This document shows positions 17,034 to 26,168 of a DNA stretch of 64,000 bases, piece by piece. The notes below the pieces were generated by a model, which was not told where the DNA came from, made no database searches, and saw only the letters and a list, made by a program, of their open reading frames with translations. Origin of the DNA: Arthrobacter sp. 9V (lineage in GTDB: Bacteria; Actinomycetota; Actinomycetes; Actinomycetales; Micrococcaceae); assembly GCF_902506065.1 (NCBI RefSeq), contig NZ_LR732912.1, positions 1,937,983 to 2,001,982 of the forward strand. Direction: 5' to 3'. The position numbers and the translations under genes were made by a program. Numbering within the stretch: position 1 is the stretch's first letter; the number at the start of each line of letters is the position of its first letter.

Positions 17034-17612
17034 CTACGGGGTGGTGGGCAGCGGGATGAGCCACTCACCAAGGTGCTGGTTGTCCAGCTCGGGGGACCGG
17101 GACACGGAGAAGGTCACTTCGTAGCCGAGGACCTTGCCGCGTTCGGACTTGTCTTCCTTGACGGACTTCACGCCGATGTTCGCGGCCACACGGCGCCGGA
17201 TGACGCCGTTCTTGAAGATCTCCTCCGCGAACACGACGTACCGGGCGGAAGTGCCGCCGCCGTCGATGGTCATGTAGCCGTTGGCGTCAGCGTTCTTGCC
17301 GCGGATGATCGAGCGCACGGTCTCGTCCGTCTGGGCGAACTTCACCTTGAGCTCAACATTCGCGAGGCCAGAGGGAAGGGAGAAACCGTCCTGCCAGAAG
17401 GTGATGGCGTCGCCATCGGCCTCCATGGTCCACTCGAAGCCGCCATCCTCCGTGAGAAGGCCGGGGATCTTGAAGTCCACCGGGAGTACGAAGTCCAGGG
17501 CCTTGCCAGCCACGGGAGTGGGAACAGCGGTCCCGAAGGGTGCGAAGCCGATGTGACCGGTTACCGGTACACCAACAGCCTCGACGTCGTTGCCGAAAGA
17601 ATCAGCAGCCAT
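17034..17612 (-). CDS. Major tail tube protein
   Basis: 192 residues from ATG at 17612, with GGAGG 6 bases upstream; a longer frame to 17642 ignores that site. Beta-rich sequence (GKALDFVLPVDFKIPGLL ... VELKVKFAQTDETV) with the layout of siphovirus tube subunits. It sits between the tail terminator and the chaperone genes, the conserved place for the major tail protein. Confidence 0.82.
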   Translation of the reverse strand: MAADSFGNDVEAVGVPVTGHIGFAPFGTAVPTPVAGKALDFVLPVDFKIPGLLTEDGGFEWTMEADGDAITFWQDGFSLPSGLANVELKVKFAQTDETVRSIIRGKNADANGYMTIDGGGTSARYVVFAEEIFKNGVIRRRVAANIGVKSVKEDKSERGKVLGYEVTFSVSRSPELDNQHLGEWLIPLPTTP

Positions 17613-17678
17613 TATTTGCCTCCAAATAGAAAAACCATCCACAGGCGTGAATGGCTGGTTGATTGGTTTGGCGTGGTG

Positions 17679-18092
17679 CTATGGGTACGCGTTGCCGACT
17701 ACGGATAGATCGAAGGTCATGTACCGGCGCGGCTGGCCGCCCTCATCGAGCACCTTGAAGGGGCCGTTGGAGCCGCGGACGTTTGCCACTGGGTTATCAA
17801 GCTCAGGACCTGCGCAGTCGCTCATGATCATGTGGACGACGTTGGCCAGGTCAGTGGCCATCTGGTCCGTTTTCCCCAGAACCGTGATGCCGACGCTGGG
17901 TTCCTTGGTGACGATGGATGAGGTGGACCCGCTGTCATCTCGCACGACGACGGTTTTCTCTCGGGCGGGGTCCGGGAATCTGTTGCTGACGAACACATTG
18001 GCTGTCAGCGGCGTCCCGAGCGCGGCCAGCTCGGCCCGGAGTCTGCTTGTCAGGTACAGCTCCAAGTCAGTGAACAGGACACGCTTACCCAC
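17679..18092 (-). CDS. Tail terminator protein
   Basis: 137 residues, GTG start overlapping the upstream stop by 8 bases. Size, fold signature (RVLFTDLELYLTSRLRAEL... NVVHMIMSDCAGPEL... FDLSVVGN) and position directly before the major tail gene fit the gpU-like terminator that caps the tail tube and joins it to the head. Confidence 0.7.
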   Translation of the reverse strand: MGKRVLFTDLELYLTSRLRAELAALGTPLTANVFVSNRFPDPAREKTVVVRDDSGSTSSIVTKEPSVGITVLGKTDQMATDLANVVHMIMSDCAGPELDNPVANVRGSNGPFKVLDEGGQPRRYMTFDLSVVGNAYP

Positions 18093-18369
18093 TCTTTTTC
18101 ACCTGCTTCAGTGCGCGCGCGAGGTTCCCTGTCTTCGACTCAATGAGCATGGTTTTCCAGTCACTGCCCACCACAAGGGCGACGTTCCTGTTATCCGCGG
18201 ACTTGACCTCAACGTGCAGGCCGTTCACGTAGTCAGCTTCATCGACAGGGGCGGAAGCCTTGGCAATGGCAAGGGCCTTCTCGGCCACGTCCTTAGCCAT
18301 CTGCGTGACGCCGGCGGACTTGCCGATCCGCTCGAAGAACTTGTCATTGAACTGGACACCATCAGCCAT
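18085..18369 (-). CDS. HK97 gp10-like head-tail protein
   Basis: 94 residues, ATG overlapping the stop of the upstream gene by one base. MADGVQFNDKFFERIGKSAG... followed by ADYVNGLHVEV and a basic C-terminus resembles the gp10/gpZ-like tail-completion family, a short version. It belongs to the connector block between capsid and tail genes. Confidence 0.65.
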   Translation of the reverse strand: MADGVQFNDKFFERIGKSAGVTQMAKDVAEKALAIAKASAPVDEADYVNGLHVEVKSADNRNVALVVGSDWKTMLIESKTGNLARALKQVKKSG

Positions 18370-18719
18370 CAGCCCTTGACCTTCCTGATGGGGAACTCAT
18401 CGCCCGGGCGCCAGCCAGTGAAGGCATTTAGCCAGGCAGCGTTTTCTCCGGTCACTTCCCAGACGCCAGAGCGGGCAACGATCCTGTCTGCCGGCTCTAC
18501 GTCCATGTCGGGAGGGCCGTAGATACTCATGCTGGTTGTGACCGTTTGCCGGTTCTCCGTGGTGCTCTCGACGCTGGAGGATGGGCCGATGGCCACACCC
18601 TCAATTTCCAGTTCGTCTGGGTTGTCCCAGTCACGTTCCGTGGATTCCCCAGAGTACGGGTCATTCACGAATGGAGCGCGCTGGCGGGTGACGGCTTGAC
18701 CGTTGGCTAGTGGGAACAT
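18369..18719 (-). CDS. Head-tail stopper protein
   Basis: 116 residues from ATG at 18719, overlapping the upstream TGA (TGATG); a GTG four codons earlier is possible. The beta-barrel-like pattern (DWDNPDELEIEGVAIGPSSS ... PADRIVARSGVWEVTG) fits the stopper that seals the connector. Assigned mainly from position and size. Confidence 0.68.
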   Translation of the reverse strand: MFPLANGQAVTRQRAPFVNDPYSGESTERDWDNPDELEIEGVAIGPSSSVESTTENRQTVTTSMSIYGPPDMDVEPADRIVARSGVWEVTGENAAWLNAFTGWRPGDEFPIRKVKG

Positions 18720-19243
18720 CAGGCCCCCCACACCAGCTTGTAGGGTGTCAGGATGTCCTTCTCTGACTGAAGCAGCGGCAGGCTAATAGGGGCGCCATTG
18801 ACAGTGCCGTAGGAGACTCCCATGGGGCCAGCGTTCTGACGGACCACAGGACCTATTTGCTGGGCTGCCCTGCCTGCCACGGTAGCGACGACGCCGGCGA
18901 CGTCCGGGGCCTCTGTGAAGCCGTGCGTAAGCGTGATTCGAACGCCCCGGTTCTTCCGTGTCCAGCGCCCACAGGAGAGTGTGAGGAGCCCCGCTGCGGA
19001 CCAATCGAGGGCGGGCAGAACGTCGGCCCCGTCGTTGGTGCATGCGGTGACATCAATGATGTGACCGGTGGGCGCCAGCAGGTCTGTGCCGCCGTCCCCG
19101 TCCAGTACCAACTCTTCGGTGACCTCCGGCAGGATGTGCCAGCCGCAGAACTTGCGGACTTCAGCAGTTGCGGCGTCAAGCCAAAACTGCGGGTTGGTTG
19201 GGAGGACGCCATTCTGCAGCGTCAAGATCGGTGGTGTTGCCAT
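18719..19243 (-). CDS. Head-tail adaptor protein (gp6-like)
   Basis: 174 residues. The helical N-terminus (FWLDAATAEVRKFCGWHILPE) and a beta hairpin carrying VLDGDGGTDLLAPTGHII match the connector adaptor that docks on the portal. It is the first gene after the capsid and small Ala-rich gene, as expected. Confidence 0.72.
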   Translation of the reverse strand: MATPPILTLQNGVLPTNPQFWLDAATAEVRKFCGWHILPEVTEELVLDGDGGTDLLAPTGHIIDVTACTNDGADVLPALDWSAAGLLTLSCGRWTRKNRGVRITLTHGFTEAPDVAGVVATVAGRAAQQIGPVVRQNAGPMGVSYGTVNGAPISLPLLQSEKDILTPYKLVWGA

Positions 19244-19261
19244 CAGACGCCCTCCCTCCCG

Positions 19262-19510
19262 TTACTTATTCGCCGGTGTAGCCGACTTATTGGCCGGAGC
19301 TTGCTGCTTGGATGCGGCTTCGGCTGCCTTCTTTTCAGCGGTGGCCTCTGCTGCCTTTGCTTCAGCTGCAGCCTTGTCCTCGGCGGCTTTGCGCTCAGCG
19401 GCGGCCTTCTCCTCGGCTACCTTGCGCGCGGCCTCATGCTCCGCTGCAACATCGTCATCTACCTGCACCGTGTGCGGGATCCCGTTGATGCTGATCTCGA
19501 TTTCCTTCAT
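19262..19510 (-). CDS. Ala/Lys/Glu-rich small head-region protein (82 aa)
   Basis: After a short beta-like start (MKEIEISINGIPHTVQVDDD) the protein is one long charged helix of AEEKAAAERKAAEDK-type heptads, with a disordered end (QQAPANKSATPANK). AAAGGAG precedes ATG. It could be a head decoration, scaffold remnant or structural linker. No family recognised. Confidence 0.65.
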   Translation of the reverse strand: MKEIEISINGIPHTVQVDDDVAAEHEAARKVAEEKAAAERKAAEDKAAAEAKAAEATAEKKAAEAASKQQAPANKSATPANK

Positions 19511-19581
19511 GGCATGGCTCCTTTCAGGCCCACCACACCGTGGCCGCTGATCAGATCAGCGGCCACGAGCTGCGGGGTTGC

Positions 19582-20808
19582 TTAGGCGGGTGCTGCGTTG
19601 GACAGGGTGACCTTGACGAAGGCTGCCGGCTGGCGGACAGCAAGCGCCAAGCGCTCTTCAGCACGGATCGTCACCATGTTGTTGGTGAAATCGTCGCCGT
19701 GAGTGTTAGTGCCCTCCACCCGGACGCCGCCCTTGCGGTAGACCGTAGCGGCCTGCTTTCCTGCGCCCACCAGGACCGTGCCCGCGGCGATTGCCGAGGT
19801 GACGATGGTGTTCTTGCCCCACAGGGGCGGATCCTGCAAGATACCTCCGTTGCCGTACTGGCCAGCGAAGAAGCCACCTGCGAAGTACTGGCCGTTGCCG
19901 TCCTTCGCCAGACGCTGCTTCTGGTAATCAATCGGGTTGATCACGATGCCGTCAGCGGTAAGGCCGGTGGCGGTCTGCACCTTGGTGAGGCCACGGAAGA
20001 TCGCGTCAGCGTTGTCCGTGTTGTTGGCCGCTGCTTCGGTCTGGACGCCAGAGCGGTTCAGGATGCCCCGGACGTTGGTGCCGGTGCCGTTGCCATTGAG
20101 CAGTTGTGCCTCTTCGAAGAGACGCAACTGGTAGAGCAGGCGGTTCTCGATTTCCGTGACCAGGAACGCGGCGTCCTCGGTCATTTCGTCGGAAATCTTG
20201 ATGAAGCCGGCGATCTTCGCCAGGGTCTCAGTGACCTTGTCGTAGTCGGGGAAGTGCAGCTGCGGCTTGGCTCCTCCTTCAGCGACCGTCGTGAAGGCAC
20301 CTTCAACGGTGGCCTTCTCCACGAAGTAACTGATGGCATTGGAGGTCAGCGTGCCGGAACCAAGCCAGTCGGCAATGGTCAGGCGTTCCCGGAAACCGCG
20401 AACAATGTTCGTGTCGATTTCCGGGATGATCAGGCCGTTACCCGTGGTCGTGACCAGGTGCGAGTCCGAGGCTGCCTTGAACTCGGGAGCCGCGATGTCG
20501 AACCGGGAGCCCTTGGCGCTCAGGAGAGCGCCGTGGGCGTGCTTCACGAAGTGATGGCCGAGAGAAAGGATTTCCGTTCCATCGGCGTTCTTCTTCTCCG
20601 ACTCGGGCATTGCCCCGATGGAGGCGAGGAGCTGATCAGCGTCCATCGCGGACTTGATCTGCTCGTCAAAGGCTTTGATCTCCTCCACAAAGGAGCGGAT
20701 CTGGCCTACTTCGTCGGACGTCAGCGCGCGCTCGGCGGCTTTTGCACCTTCTGCGATAGCGCGTGCCTTCTCGGCAGCGGCCTCTCGCTGTTCTTTGAGC
20801 TTAGCCAT
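19582..20808 (-). CDS. HK97-type major capsid protein
   Basis: 408 residues. A coiled-coil delta domain (about 1-80, MAKLKEQREAAAEKARAIAE) is probably removed by the neighbouring protease. The mature HK97 fold follows (DSHLVTTTGNGLIIPEIDTN ... TIADWLGSGTLTSNAISYFV ... GGIRV-type end with RAEERLALAVRQPAAFVKV). AAGGTG lies before ATG. The order portal-protease-capsid is the HK97 paradigm. Confidence 0.93.
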   Translation of the reverse strand: MAKLKEQREAAAEKARAIAEGAKAAERALTSDEVGQIRSFVEEIKAFDEQIKSAMDADQLLASIGAMPESEKKNADGTEILSLGHHFVKHAHGALLSAKGSRFDIAAPEFKAASDSHLVTTTGNGLIIPEIDTNIVRGFRERLTIADWLGSGTLTSNAISYFVEKATVEGAFTTVAEGGAKPQLHFPDYDKVTETLAKIAGFIKISDEMTEDAAFLVTEIENRLLYQLRLFEEAQLLNGNGTGTNVRGILNRSGVQTEAAANNTDNADAIFRGLTKVQTATGLTADGIVINPIDYQKQRLAKDGNGQYFAGGFFAGQYGNGGILQDPPLWGKNTIVTSAIAAGTVLVGAGKQAATVYRKGGVRVEGTNTHGDDFTNNMVTIRAEERLALAVRQPAAFVKVTLSNAAPA

Positions 20809-20824
20809 GGTGGCTTCACCTTTC

Positions 20825-21592
20825 TTAGAAATGAACCCCGGCGGATGCCAGGGCGATTAGCGCGAGAGCTGCTTCCGGGTCGTCGTTGCGCGCCTTGACT
20901 TCCACGTGGTCCTCACCCTTGGCCGTTTCCGGCTCCTGAGGCTTGCCACCCTTCGGTTCCTCGTCGCTGACGTCCGTTCCGTCAACCTCTATTACCTCGG
21001 CCAGTACCTCTTCGAGGAGGCTCTTTGCCTGAGCGAGGCGGTCTTCGTTCTTAGCTGACAGGGTTCTGCCAGCCTTGAAAGCTGTGATGGCGTCTTTCAC
21101 GCCGGTCAGTTCGGTCTCTTGGTTTGCACCAACAGGCACTACCGAGACTTCGTGGATTTTGAGCTTGCGCAGCTCGTAGTACCAGCCGCCCTCTTCCGGT
21201 TTACGGTCGACCCATGCGCCTTCGATCACGTCGTAGGCGAAGCTCATCTGGGTGACGCGACCCTCTTTGATGAGCTTGTGGGTTTGCTTGCCGTTGGCGG
21301 TCTCCAGATCCAGCTGGACCTTCACGAACAGGCCGCGGTCATCCTCGTAAGCCTCGACCGTCTGACCGATGTTCATGTAAGGGTCATCCATGCGGTGAGC
21401 CCAGTAGCAGGGGATGCCTGAACCCTTGTCGCCGTACTCGGCCAGCGAGTCAGCGAACGCGCCCTGCAGGACGATGTCCCCGTAGGAGTCCTTGTTGCCA
21501 AAGACCGAGGCGTAACCGGTGAACTGGCCTTCCTCAAGCGAGGAGTCAGAAGCGGCCTTTAGCTCGATCAGAGCTGTTTTCATCTTGATCAT
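20825..21592 (-). CDS. HK97-family prohead protease
   Basis: 255 residues, serine protease of the S78/U35 type. GGAGG is 7 bases before ATG at 21592, which overlaps the portal stop. Core: EGQFTGYASVFGNKDSYGD, catalytic His66 (CYWAHRMDDP) and Ser117 (TQMSFAYDV). The C-terminal part is acidic and low-complexity (GGKPQEPETAKGEDH) and might serve as internal scaffold. It cuts the capsid delta domain and itself. Confidence 0.92.
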   Translation of the reverse strand: MIKMKTALIELKAASDSSLEEGQFTGYASVFGNKDSYGDIVLQGAFADSLAEYGDKGSGIPCYWAHRMDDPYMNIGQTVEAYEDDRGLFVKVQLDLETANGKQTHKLIKEGRVTQMSFAYDVIEGAWVDRKPEEGGWYYELRKLKIHEVSVVPVGANQETELTGVKDAITAFKAGRTLSAKNEDRLAQAKSLLEEVLAEVIEVDGTDVSDEEPKGGKPQEPETAKGEDHVEVKARNDDPEAALALIALASAGVHF

Positions 21593-23106
21593 CAGATTCC
21601 CTCCAGTGCTTTCTGCACCAAGGCACCTGTGTCAGCGCCCTCGCCGTGCATTCGTTCTGCTTCTTCGTTGACCTTGCGGGCGATGAAGACAGCAAATTGG
21701 TCGTTCATGCCGGCTGCCTTGAGGTCCGCAGTCAGTTCGCGGTCCCACCTTTCGATGTCCCACCAGTTCTCGAGTCCGCTGGCGCGTTTGGCTGCTACGA
21801 CCGTTCCCTGCCGTTCAAGGAATTTCCGTAGGACGTGCTCGAAGGAGTTCTGCCCCGCGCCCGGGCCGCCATCCTGTGGCGAGGCCTGGCCGCCCACAAG
21901 GACGTTGAGAGGAACGATTAGTTCGTCTCCGCCGTCAACGGGTTTGAGGTTGAACAGCTTGCGGGCTTCGTTGCGGGTCTGCCATGGCGCCCCGGTGGCT
22001 GTAGACACCACGTTGGACTGCTCCTCGAAGGACCCGCGCAGTTTGGCCTCCACGTTGAACTCCACGTACTGATTGGGTGGCGCTCCAAGCATTGGCAGGA
22101 GGAAGGTGTTGAAGCGATCCTCGATCATCCTCAACACCGGTCCCAGAGTGTCCCCATACAGGCCGCGGCGGAACTCCCGCACGTTTGCGAAGTTCGCGTT
22201 GTCCAGCATGCCGATCATGGTCGGGTTCACGTGGTAGACCTGAGCGACAGTCTCCAGGGAGAGCTTTGCGGACTCGACAAACTGGTCTTCCTTCGCCGCG
22301 AAACCAGCACGCTTGTAGTCCATGCCGTCTTCGAGAAGCGGAGTGTCGCCAGCTCGTGAGCCGCCGTCTCCGGTGAAGGCCATCCACATCTTGTCGAAGC
22401 GGCGGCGTGCCGCGTTGTCCCAGGACGGGGCGTCCTTGGGGCGGGTCAGGATGCCGCCGAACCGGCCAGCCTTCTTCCAGATCTGCTTCCGGTAGACGCG
22501 CGCGTGGTGTTGCTCCTCGAGGATCAAGCGCAGCGTCTCGACTCTGGAGGTCCCGGCCTTGGTGTTTGCCGGGGTCCAGCCCTTGAAGCGGCAGACTTGG
22601 TCAGGAAGGAGCTTGAGTAGGCCCCCGTCAGTTTGGCTGACATCGTAGCGCTCGACCTCGAAGCTGTTTTTGTACTTCGGGGTCACCCACGCCGCGGGGA
22701 TCACTCGGACTGTCTTGCCGCCGTCAAGGTTTGGGAGGGCCACAACGTAGACATCCTCGTACAGGGCCCAGTCTCCAACGAGCGCGTAGAGCAGCTCCGT
22801 GAGAGTGTCACTTTCGTTGGGCTTGCCCAGCACATCAGCAACCGGACCTGTCCGGACGCGGTTGGTTTCCTCACCGTCACGCTCGAACAGGTGCAGGTTC
22901 AGCTGGGATATGTTCCGAGCGAAGAAATCCACGACTGTGCGGAGGTTCGGCTGCGATTCCCACATCTTCTCGATGCTGTATCGCTCGACGCCGTCCTGGT
23001 CAGACATGAAAGCGGTCCCGTGGACATATCCGTAGGGTGTCTGCCCTTCGACCTTCCCCGGAGTCTTCGAGGTGAACAGTCGTGTCAGTTCGTCCAGGAC
23101 GCCCAT
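21592..23106 (-). CDS. HK97-type portal protein
   Basis: 504 residues from ATG at 23106. Typical portal features: YSIEKMWESQPNLRTVVDFF near the N-terminus, QVCRFKGWTPANTKAGTSRV, and DNANFANVREFRRGLYGDTL in the stem region. The dodecameric ring through which DNA enters the head and to which connectors bind. A start a few codons earlier (23118) is possible and overlaps the terminase stop at 23109. Confidence 0.92.
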   Translation of the reverse strand: MGVLDELTRLFTSKTPGKVEGQTPYGYVHGTAFMSDQDGVERYSIEKMWESQPNLRTVVDFFARNISQLNLHLFERDGEETNRVRTGPVADVLGKPNESDTLTELLYALVGDWALYEDVYVVALPNLDGGKTVRVIPAAWVTPKYKNSFEVERYDVSQTDGGLLKLLPDQVCRFKGWTPANTKAGTSRVETLRLILEEQHHARVYRKQIWKKAGRFGGILTRPKDAPSWDNAARRRFDKMWMAFTGDGGSRAGDTPLLEDGMDYKRAGFAAKEDQFVESAKLSLETVAQVYHVNPTMIGMLDNANFANVREFRRGLYGDTLGPVLRMIEDRFNTFLLPMLGAPPNQYVEFNVEAKLRGSFEEQSNVVSTATGAPWQTRNEARKLFNLKPVDGGDELIVPLNVLVGGQASPQDGGPGAGQNSFEHVLRKFLERQGTVVAAKRASGLENWWDIERWDRELTADLKAAGMNDQFAVFIARKVNEEAERMHGEGADTGALVQKALEGI

Positions 23107-23108
23107 GC

Positions 23109-24713
23109 TCACCACCAATCCGGGTTGTCTTCTTCACCCATCGCCACATATGCGGAGACGGTCGCGGGCTCTTTGTGGACGTCCAGTCCGTAGAGTGCGT
23201 AGTTAGCTGAGATGACGGACGCAACGTCGACCAAGGAGCCGATACGGTCCCAGACCTGCATGTTGCCGAGGGTCTTGGTCACGCCGCCGGATATGGCCAT
23301 GTCCAGTACGGGTTGTGAGCGGTGGAATACCGTGCCAGCCTCGACGTGGTCCTTGAACTGCCCGGCGGAGGAGCCCAGCTCCGACCCACCAACTTGGATG
23401 ACGTTCAGCCCAAGCTTCTCGAGCGGCTCGATGAACTCGATGGCTGGAGTGCCTTTAGCTTGGACGGCCACATCGGTCGTGCCAGCCTTGTCAGCGATCT
23501 TCTTGATCGCTTCAGGCGCCCACATCATTCCGGCTCGCTGCGCCACGGTCTCAACGTGCCGGTTGCCGTCTTCACGGAAGCCGGCCACAGATACGTAGGT
23601 CATCGACCGGTCAGCGGAGGTGTCCACGCCGATGACCACAGGAGAGTTGGGCGCGATCTCAGACTCAAGATCGCATTGCGAAGCCCATGCAAGGGGGTCG
23701 ATGTATGTGAACACTGCCGCTGTCACCCACTGACACAGAACCTCGGTGCGAAACACGAACTCGGGGTCCGTTTTGAGGTCCGAAAGGATCGTTTCCCACT
23801 CGATGGTGTAGCCGAGCGATGGATTCGCCTGGGCGATAGCCTCTGGATCGTCCTTCTTGCACCCGTCAGGGGCAGACCATTCGAACAATCCGAGGGTTAG
23901 GTCATTCTTGTTCGCGTACTCCTCGACGGACTGGATGCCGGTCTCAACGTACTTGTCCCACTCGTTGACCGACTCCAGCGCAATATCGCGGAGGTGGCGC
24001 AGCACAACGGACTTCGCGTCGCCAGCGTTGGAGATGCCCCACAGCTGCGAGTTGAAGATGGCGTTCATGGTCTTCGTGACCGATGACCAGGCGTCGAAGT
24101 TCTGCTGCTCGCGGAGTTCGTCCATCAGGACCCGCGCGGCGGACTTGCCACGGCCACCTTTACGGTTGGCTGCCTTCACGCGGTACTTGGCGCCCGACTT
24201 CAGCCGGATGGAAGTCTTGCCGTTGCCAAGGACAGGCTTCAGGGTCTTGGACTGCAGTGTGGGGATCCCGGCTTCGTTCTCAGGATCCGGATCGCAGTAG
24301 GCGTTCGTGCGGTCCCATGCCTCTTGGGCAGTGTCGAGATCCTGCGCGGTGCCAAGGATAAGGAAATCGCGGGGCTTCACGTGCTCCGGGAATGCTCCAG
24401 AGTCGACGTACAGCCAGTACAGGCACAGCACCGTGAGTAGCGTTGTCTTGCCGTTCTGCCTGCCAACGAGGATGCAGAGCTTCCGGAAACGGTAAGTGCC
24501 GTCCTTGTTCAGCTCCAGAGCGTGAATCAGCAACCATTTCTGCCACGGGAACAGCTCCAGGCCGAGGATCACGCTCGCGAAGCGGATCACGTCGAAGCCG
24601 AGCGAGGTTTTCGGCGTCAGCTTCCGGAGAGGCTTCGTGAACAGGCGGGGTGTTTCCTTGCCCTTCAGATCACCCGGTGCGCTTCTTCTTCCTGCTGAAT
24701 GCTGCAAGCTCAT
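23109..24713 (-). CDS. Terminase large subunit
   Basis: 534 residues from ATG at 24713 (44 bases inside the small-subunit gene); the exact start is uncertain. ATPase: Walker A-like LVGRQNGKTT (about 82-91) and Walker B ARVLMDE (about 193-199). Nuclease: VIGVDTSADRS (about 360-370), followed by acidic residues of an RNase H fold. It packages DNA into the prohead and cuts at cos or pac. Resembles phage terminases of Gram-positive hosts. Confidence 0.94.
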   Translation of the reverse strand: MSLQHSAGRRSAPGDLKGKETPRLFTKPLRKLTPKTSLGFDVIRFASVILGLELFPWQKWLLIHALELNKDGTYRFRKLCILVGRQNGKTTLLTVLCLYWLYVDSGAFPEHVKPRDFLILGTAQDLDTAQEAWDRTNAYCDPDPENEAGIPTLQSKTLKPVLGNGKTSIRLKSGAKYRVKAANRKGGRGKSAARVLMDELREQQNFDAWSSVTKTMNAIFNSQLWGISNAGDAKSVVLRHLRDIALESVNEWDKYVETGIQSVEEYANKNDLTLGLFEWSAPDGCKKDDPEAIAQANPSLGYTIEWETILSDLKTDPEFVFRTEVLCQWVTAAVFTYIDPLAWASQCDLESEIAPNSPVVIGVDTSADRSMTYVSVAGFREDGNRHVETVAQRAGMMWAPEAIKKIADKAGTTDVAVQAKGTPAIEFIEPLEKLGLNVIQVGGSELGSSAGQFKDHVEAGTVFHRSQPVLDMAISGGVTKTLGNMQVWDRIGSLVDVASVISANYALYGLDVHKEPATVSAYVAMGEEDNPDWW

Positions 24714-25020
24714 CCTCCGGTTCGGGCGCAGGAGCGGCACCCTTTGCCCCAGCCGCGCCGCGGGCGGCCGGCGTCAAGCCAAGAGCCTCGCAATACTTCA
24801 GGTAGGTGGGGATCGACACGTTATCCAGCGGGGGAGGCTTCACGTTGTCCTCGCCAGCACGCTCCAAAACCAAGTCCCGCAGCTGGTCCTCGGTGTCGAT
24901 CTTCCGAGCCAGGAACTTCAGAGCAGCAACAGCACCCTTATCCGTCGCTTTCAGGTGCGTAGCAGCGTCCAGAGCCTTCACCGTCGCGTCGTAGATCGTG
25001 TCATCAGGCTCCGTTGACAA
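24670..25020 (-). CDS. Terminase small subunit
   Basis: 116 residues. TTG start at 25020 with GGAGG 8 bases upstream. Helical (DDTIYDATVKALDAATHLKA ... VSIPTYLKYCEALGLTPAAR), with a Pro/Ala-rich linker and basic C-terminus. P27-like small terminases have this size and directly precede the large subunit; they recognise the packaging start. Confidence 0.8.
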   Translation of the reverse strand: MSTEPDDTIYDATVKALDAATHLKATDKGAVAALKFLARKIDTEDQLRDLVLERAGEDNVKPPPLDNVSIPTYLKYCEALGLTPAARGAAGAKGAAPAPEPEDELAAFSRKKKRTG

Positions 25021-25140
25021 TTTCGAGCCTCCGAACTATCGCGTGTGCGTGTGCGCGACCCCCTCAGGGGCCTCGGGGAGGGAGGAAGAGTGCAGGCGGG
25101 AGGTGTACCGCCCGGAGGGTCTCCCAAGAGTTGGACGCCC

Positions 25141-25611
25141 CTACCCCTGCCAGGGTGCTGCGTATCCGACAGTGAGAAGGTGCGGTGTCTCTGTGAGTCC
25201 GAGGAGCCGGGTTAGTACCTCTGCAGTGTCATCGATGCCGTACTGGACTCCTTCGCGGGGTCCTTGGTTGATGAGTGTTCGGTACCCGATGATGCGTGGG
25301 TCCTTCTGCTTCAGCCCATGCTCTCGTCTGATGTGGCTGGCTTGGTCGCTGTTCGCTACGACGAGGACGCGCTCTGTCCCATCGGGTGCGTCGAGTAGCC
25401 ACTGCATTGCGAGTGTCGTCTTACCCTCTTGCCTGCCACCTGTGATGACGTGCAGTGGTCCGTCCCTGAATGCTGGGTTCTCTACGAGCCGGCGTCTGAT
25501 GGTTGATCGTTCGAGTCCGAGGATGTGAGCGCGGGATGGTGCGAGGCGCAATGCCCTACCGATCATCCGTGTCTCTGTGGGCTGGCTATTGCCAGCGTCT
25601 GTAGTAACCAT
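25141..25611 (-). CDS. Small P-loop ATPase-like protein beside the terminase
   Basis: 156 residues; AGGAG lies 7 bases before ATG. Walker A ITGGRQEGKTTLAMQWL (about 56-72) and a following strand ERVLVVANSDQ. The Walker motif GGRQ-x-GKTT is very like that of terminase large subunits, but there is no nuclease half. It could be a terminase-related accessory or an independent ATPase; function unknown. It diverges from the zinc-ribbon gene at 25677. Confidence 0.6.
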   Translation of the reverse strand: MVTTDAGNSQPTETRMIGRALRLAPSRAHILGLERSTIRRRLVENPAFRDGPLHVITGGRQEGKTTLAMQWLLDAPDGTERVLVVANSDQASHIRREHGLKQKDPRIIGYRTLINQGPREGVQYGIDDTAEVLTRLLGLTETPHLLTVGYAAPWQG

Positions 25612-25676
25612 CGATGCGCTCCTTGTTCGGCTTATGCTCAGGGTGTTCGCAACTACCTACCCGAGGAGAGTCAGCA

Positions 25677-25853
25677 GTGGCCCGCAAAGAGTCCGAGTAC
25701 GCATGCCCGAAGTGTGAGACCCAGCTGGTTGAGAGGTGGGAGATGGTCGATGACGGGAGCATCAACCACGTCAAGGAGTACCAGCGCGTTGGCCGACCTT
25801 ACTGCCCTAAGGGTCACAGCATTGAGTGGACGGCGGCGGGTACGCCTGCCTAG
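25677..25853 (+). CDS. Zinc-ribbon protein (58 aa) on the opposite strand
   Basis: GTG at 25677 follows GAGGAG by about 8 bases (a frame extension to 25614 exists). CPKC near residue 10 and CPKGHS near residue 42 form a likely zinc-binding knuckle. It is the only plus-strand gene in this stretch and its end overlaps the HNH gene's end by 4 bases. Function unknown. Confidence 0.5.
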   Translation: MARKESEYACPKCETQLVERWEMVDDGSINHVKEYQRVGRPYCPKGHSIEWTAAGTPA

Positions 25854-26146
25854 AGCCAGTCTCTACTGAGCGTGCCAAGACCGGGCGCCGGGGCTCTGTT
25901 GCCTCGGCGCCTGTTGCATTCAGCGTGTGATGCCCGGAAGTTAGCTGGGTCCTCTTGGTGCTCTGGGTGTGTGGACACTGGGTAGTAGTGATCCAGTTCG
26001 AAGCGGGACGGGTCGTTGTCGTCTACCGGTTCGTAGTTGATGGGCTGTGAGCAGAGCCAGCAGCGTGCGTCGGCGTCTTGGCATTCACCCTTGAACTTGA
26101 GCTTCTGCGTCTGCATGTTGCGGGTGGTCTTGTGATGCTGACTCAC
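25850..26146 (-). CDS. HNH endonuclease
   Basis: 98 residues from GTG at 26146 (GGAGG 4 bases upstream); an in-frame ATG at 26116 or 26203 is possible. Zinc pair CWLC, active-site FELDHYYPVS (His of HNH), then NFRASHAECNRRRGNR with the second Cys/His set. HNH proteins next to terminase assist DNA packaging and end cleavage in many siphoviruses. Confidence 0.82.
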   Translation of the reverse strand: MSQHHKTTRNMQTQKLKFKGECQDADARCWLCSQPINYEPVDDNDPSRFELDHYYPVSTHPEHQEDPANFRASHAECNRRRGNRAPAPGLGTLSRDWL

Positions 26147-26168
26147 TCCACCTCCATGGTGTGGTGTT

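Noticed and set aside
19540..20898. 452-codon plus-strand frame opposite the capsid gene
   Set aside because: Shadow of the HK97 capsid gene; no recognisable domain.
25021..25140. cos site upstream of the small terminase gene
   Set aside because: GC-rich and positioned plausibly, but no repeat or palindrome could be defined that marks a cut site.
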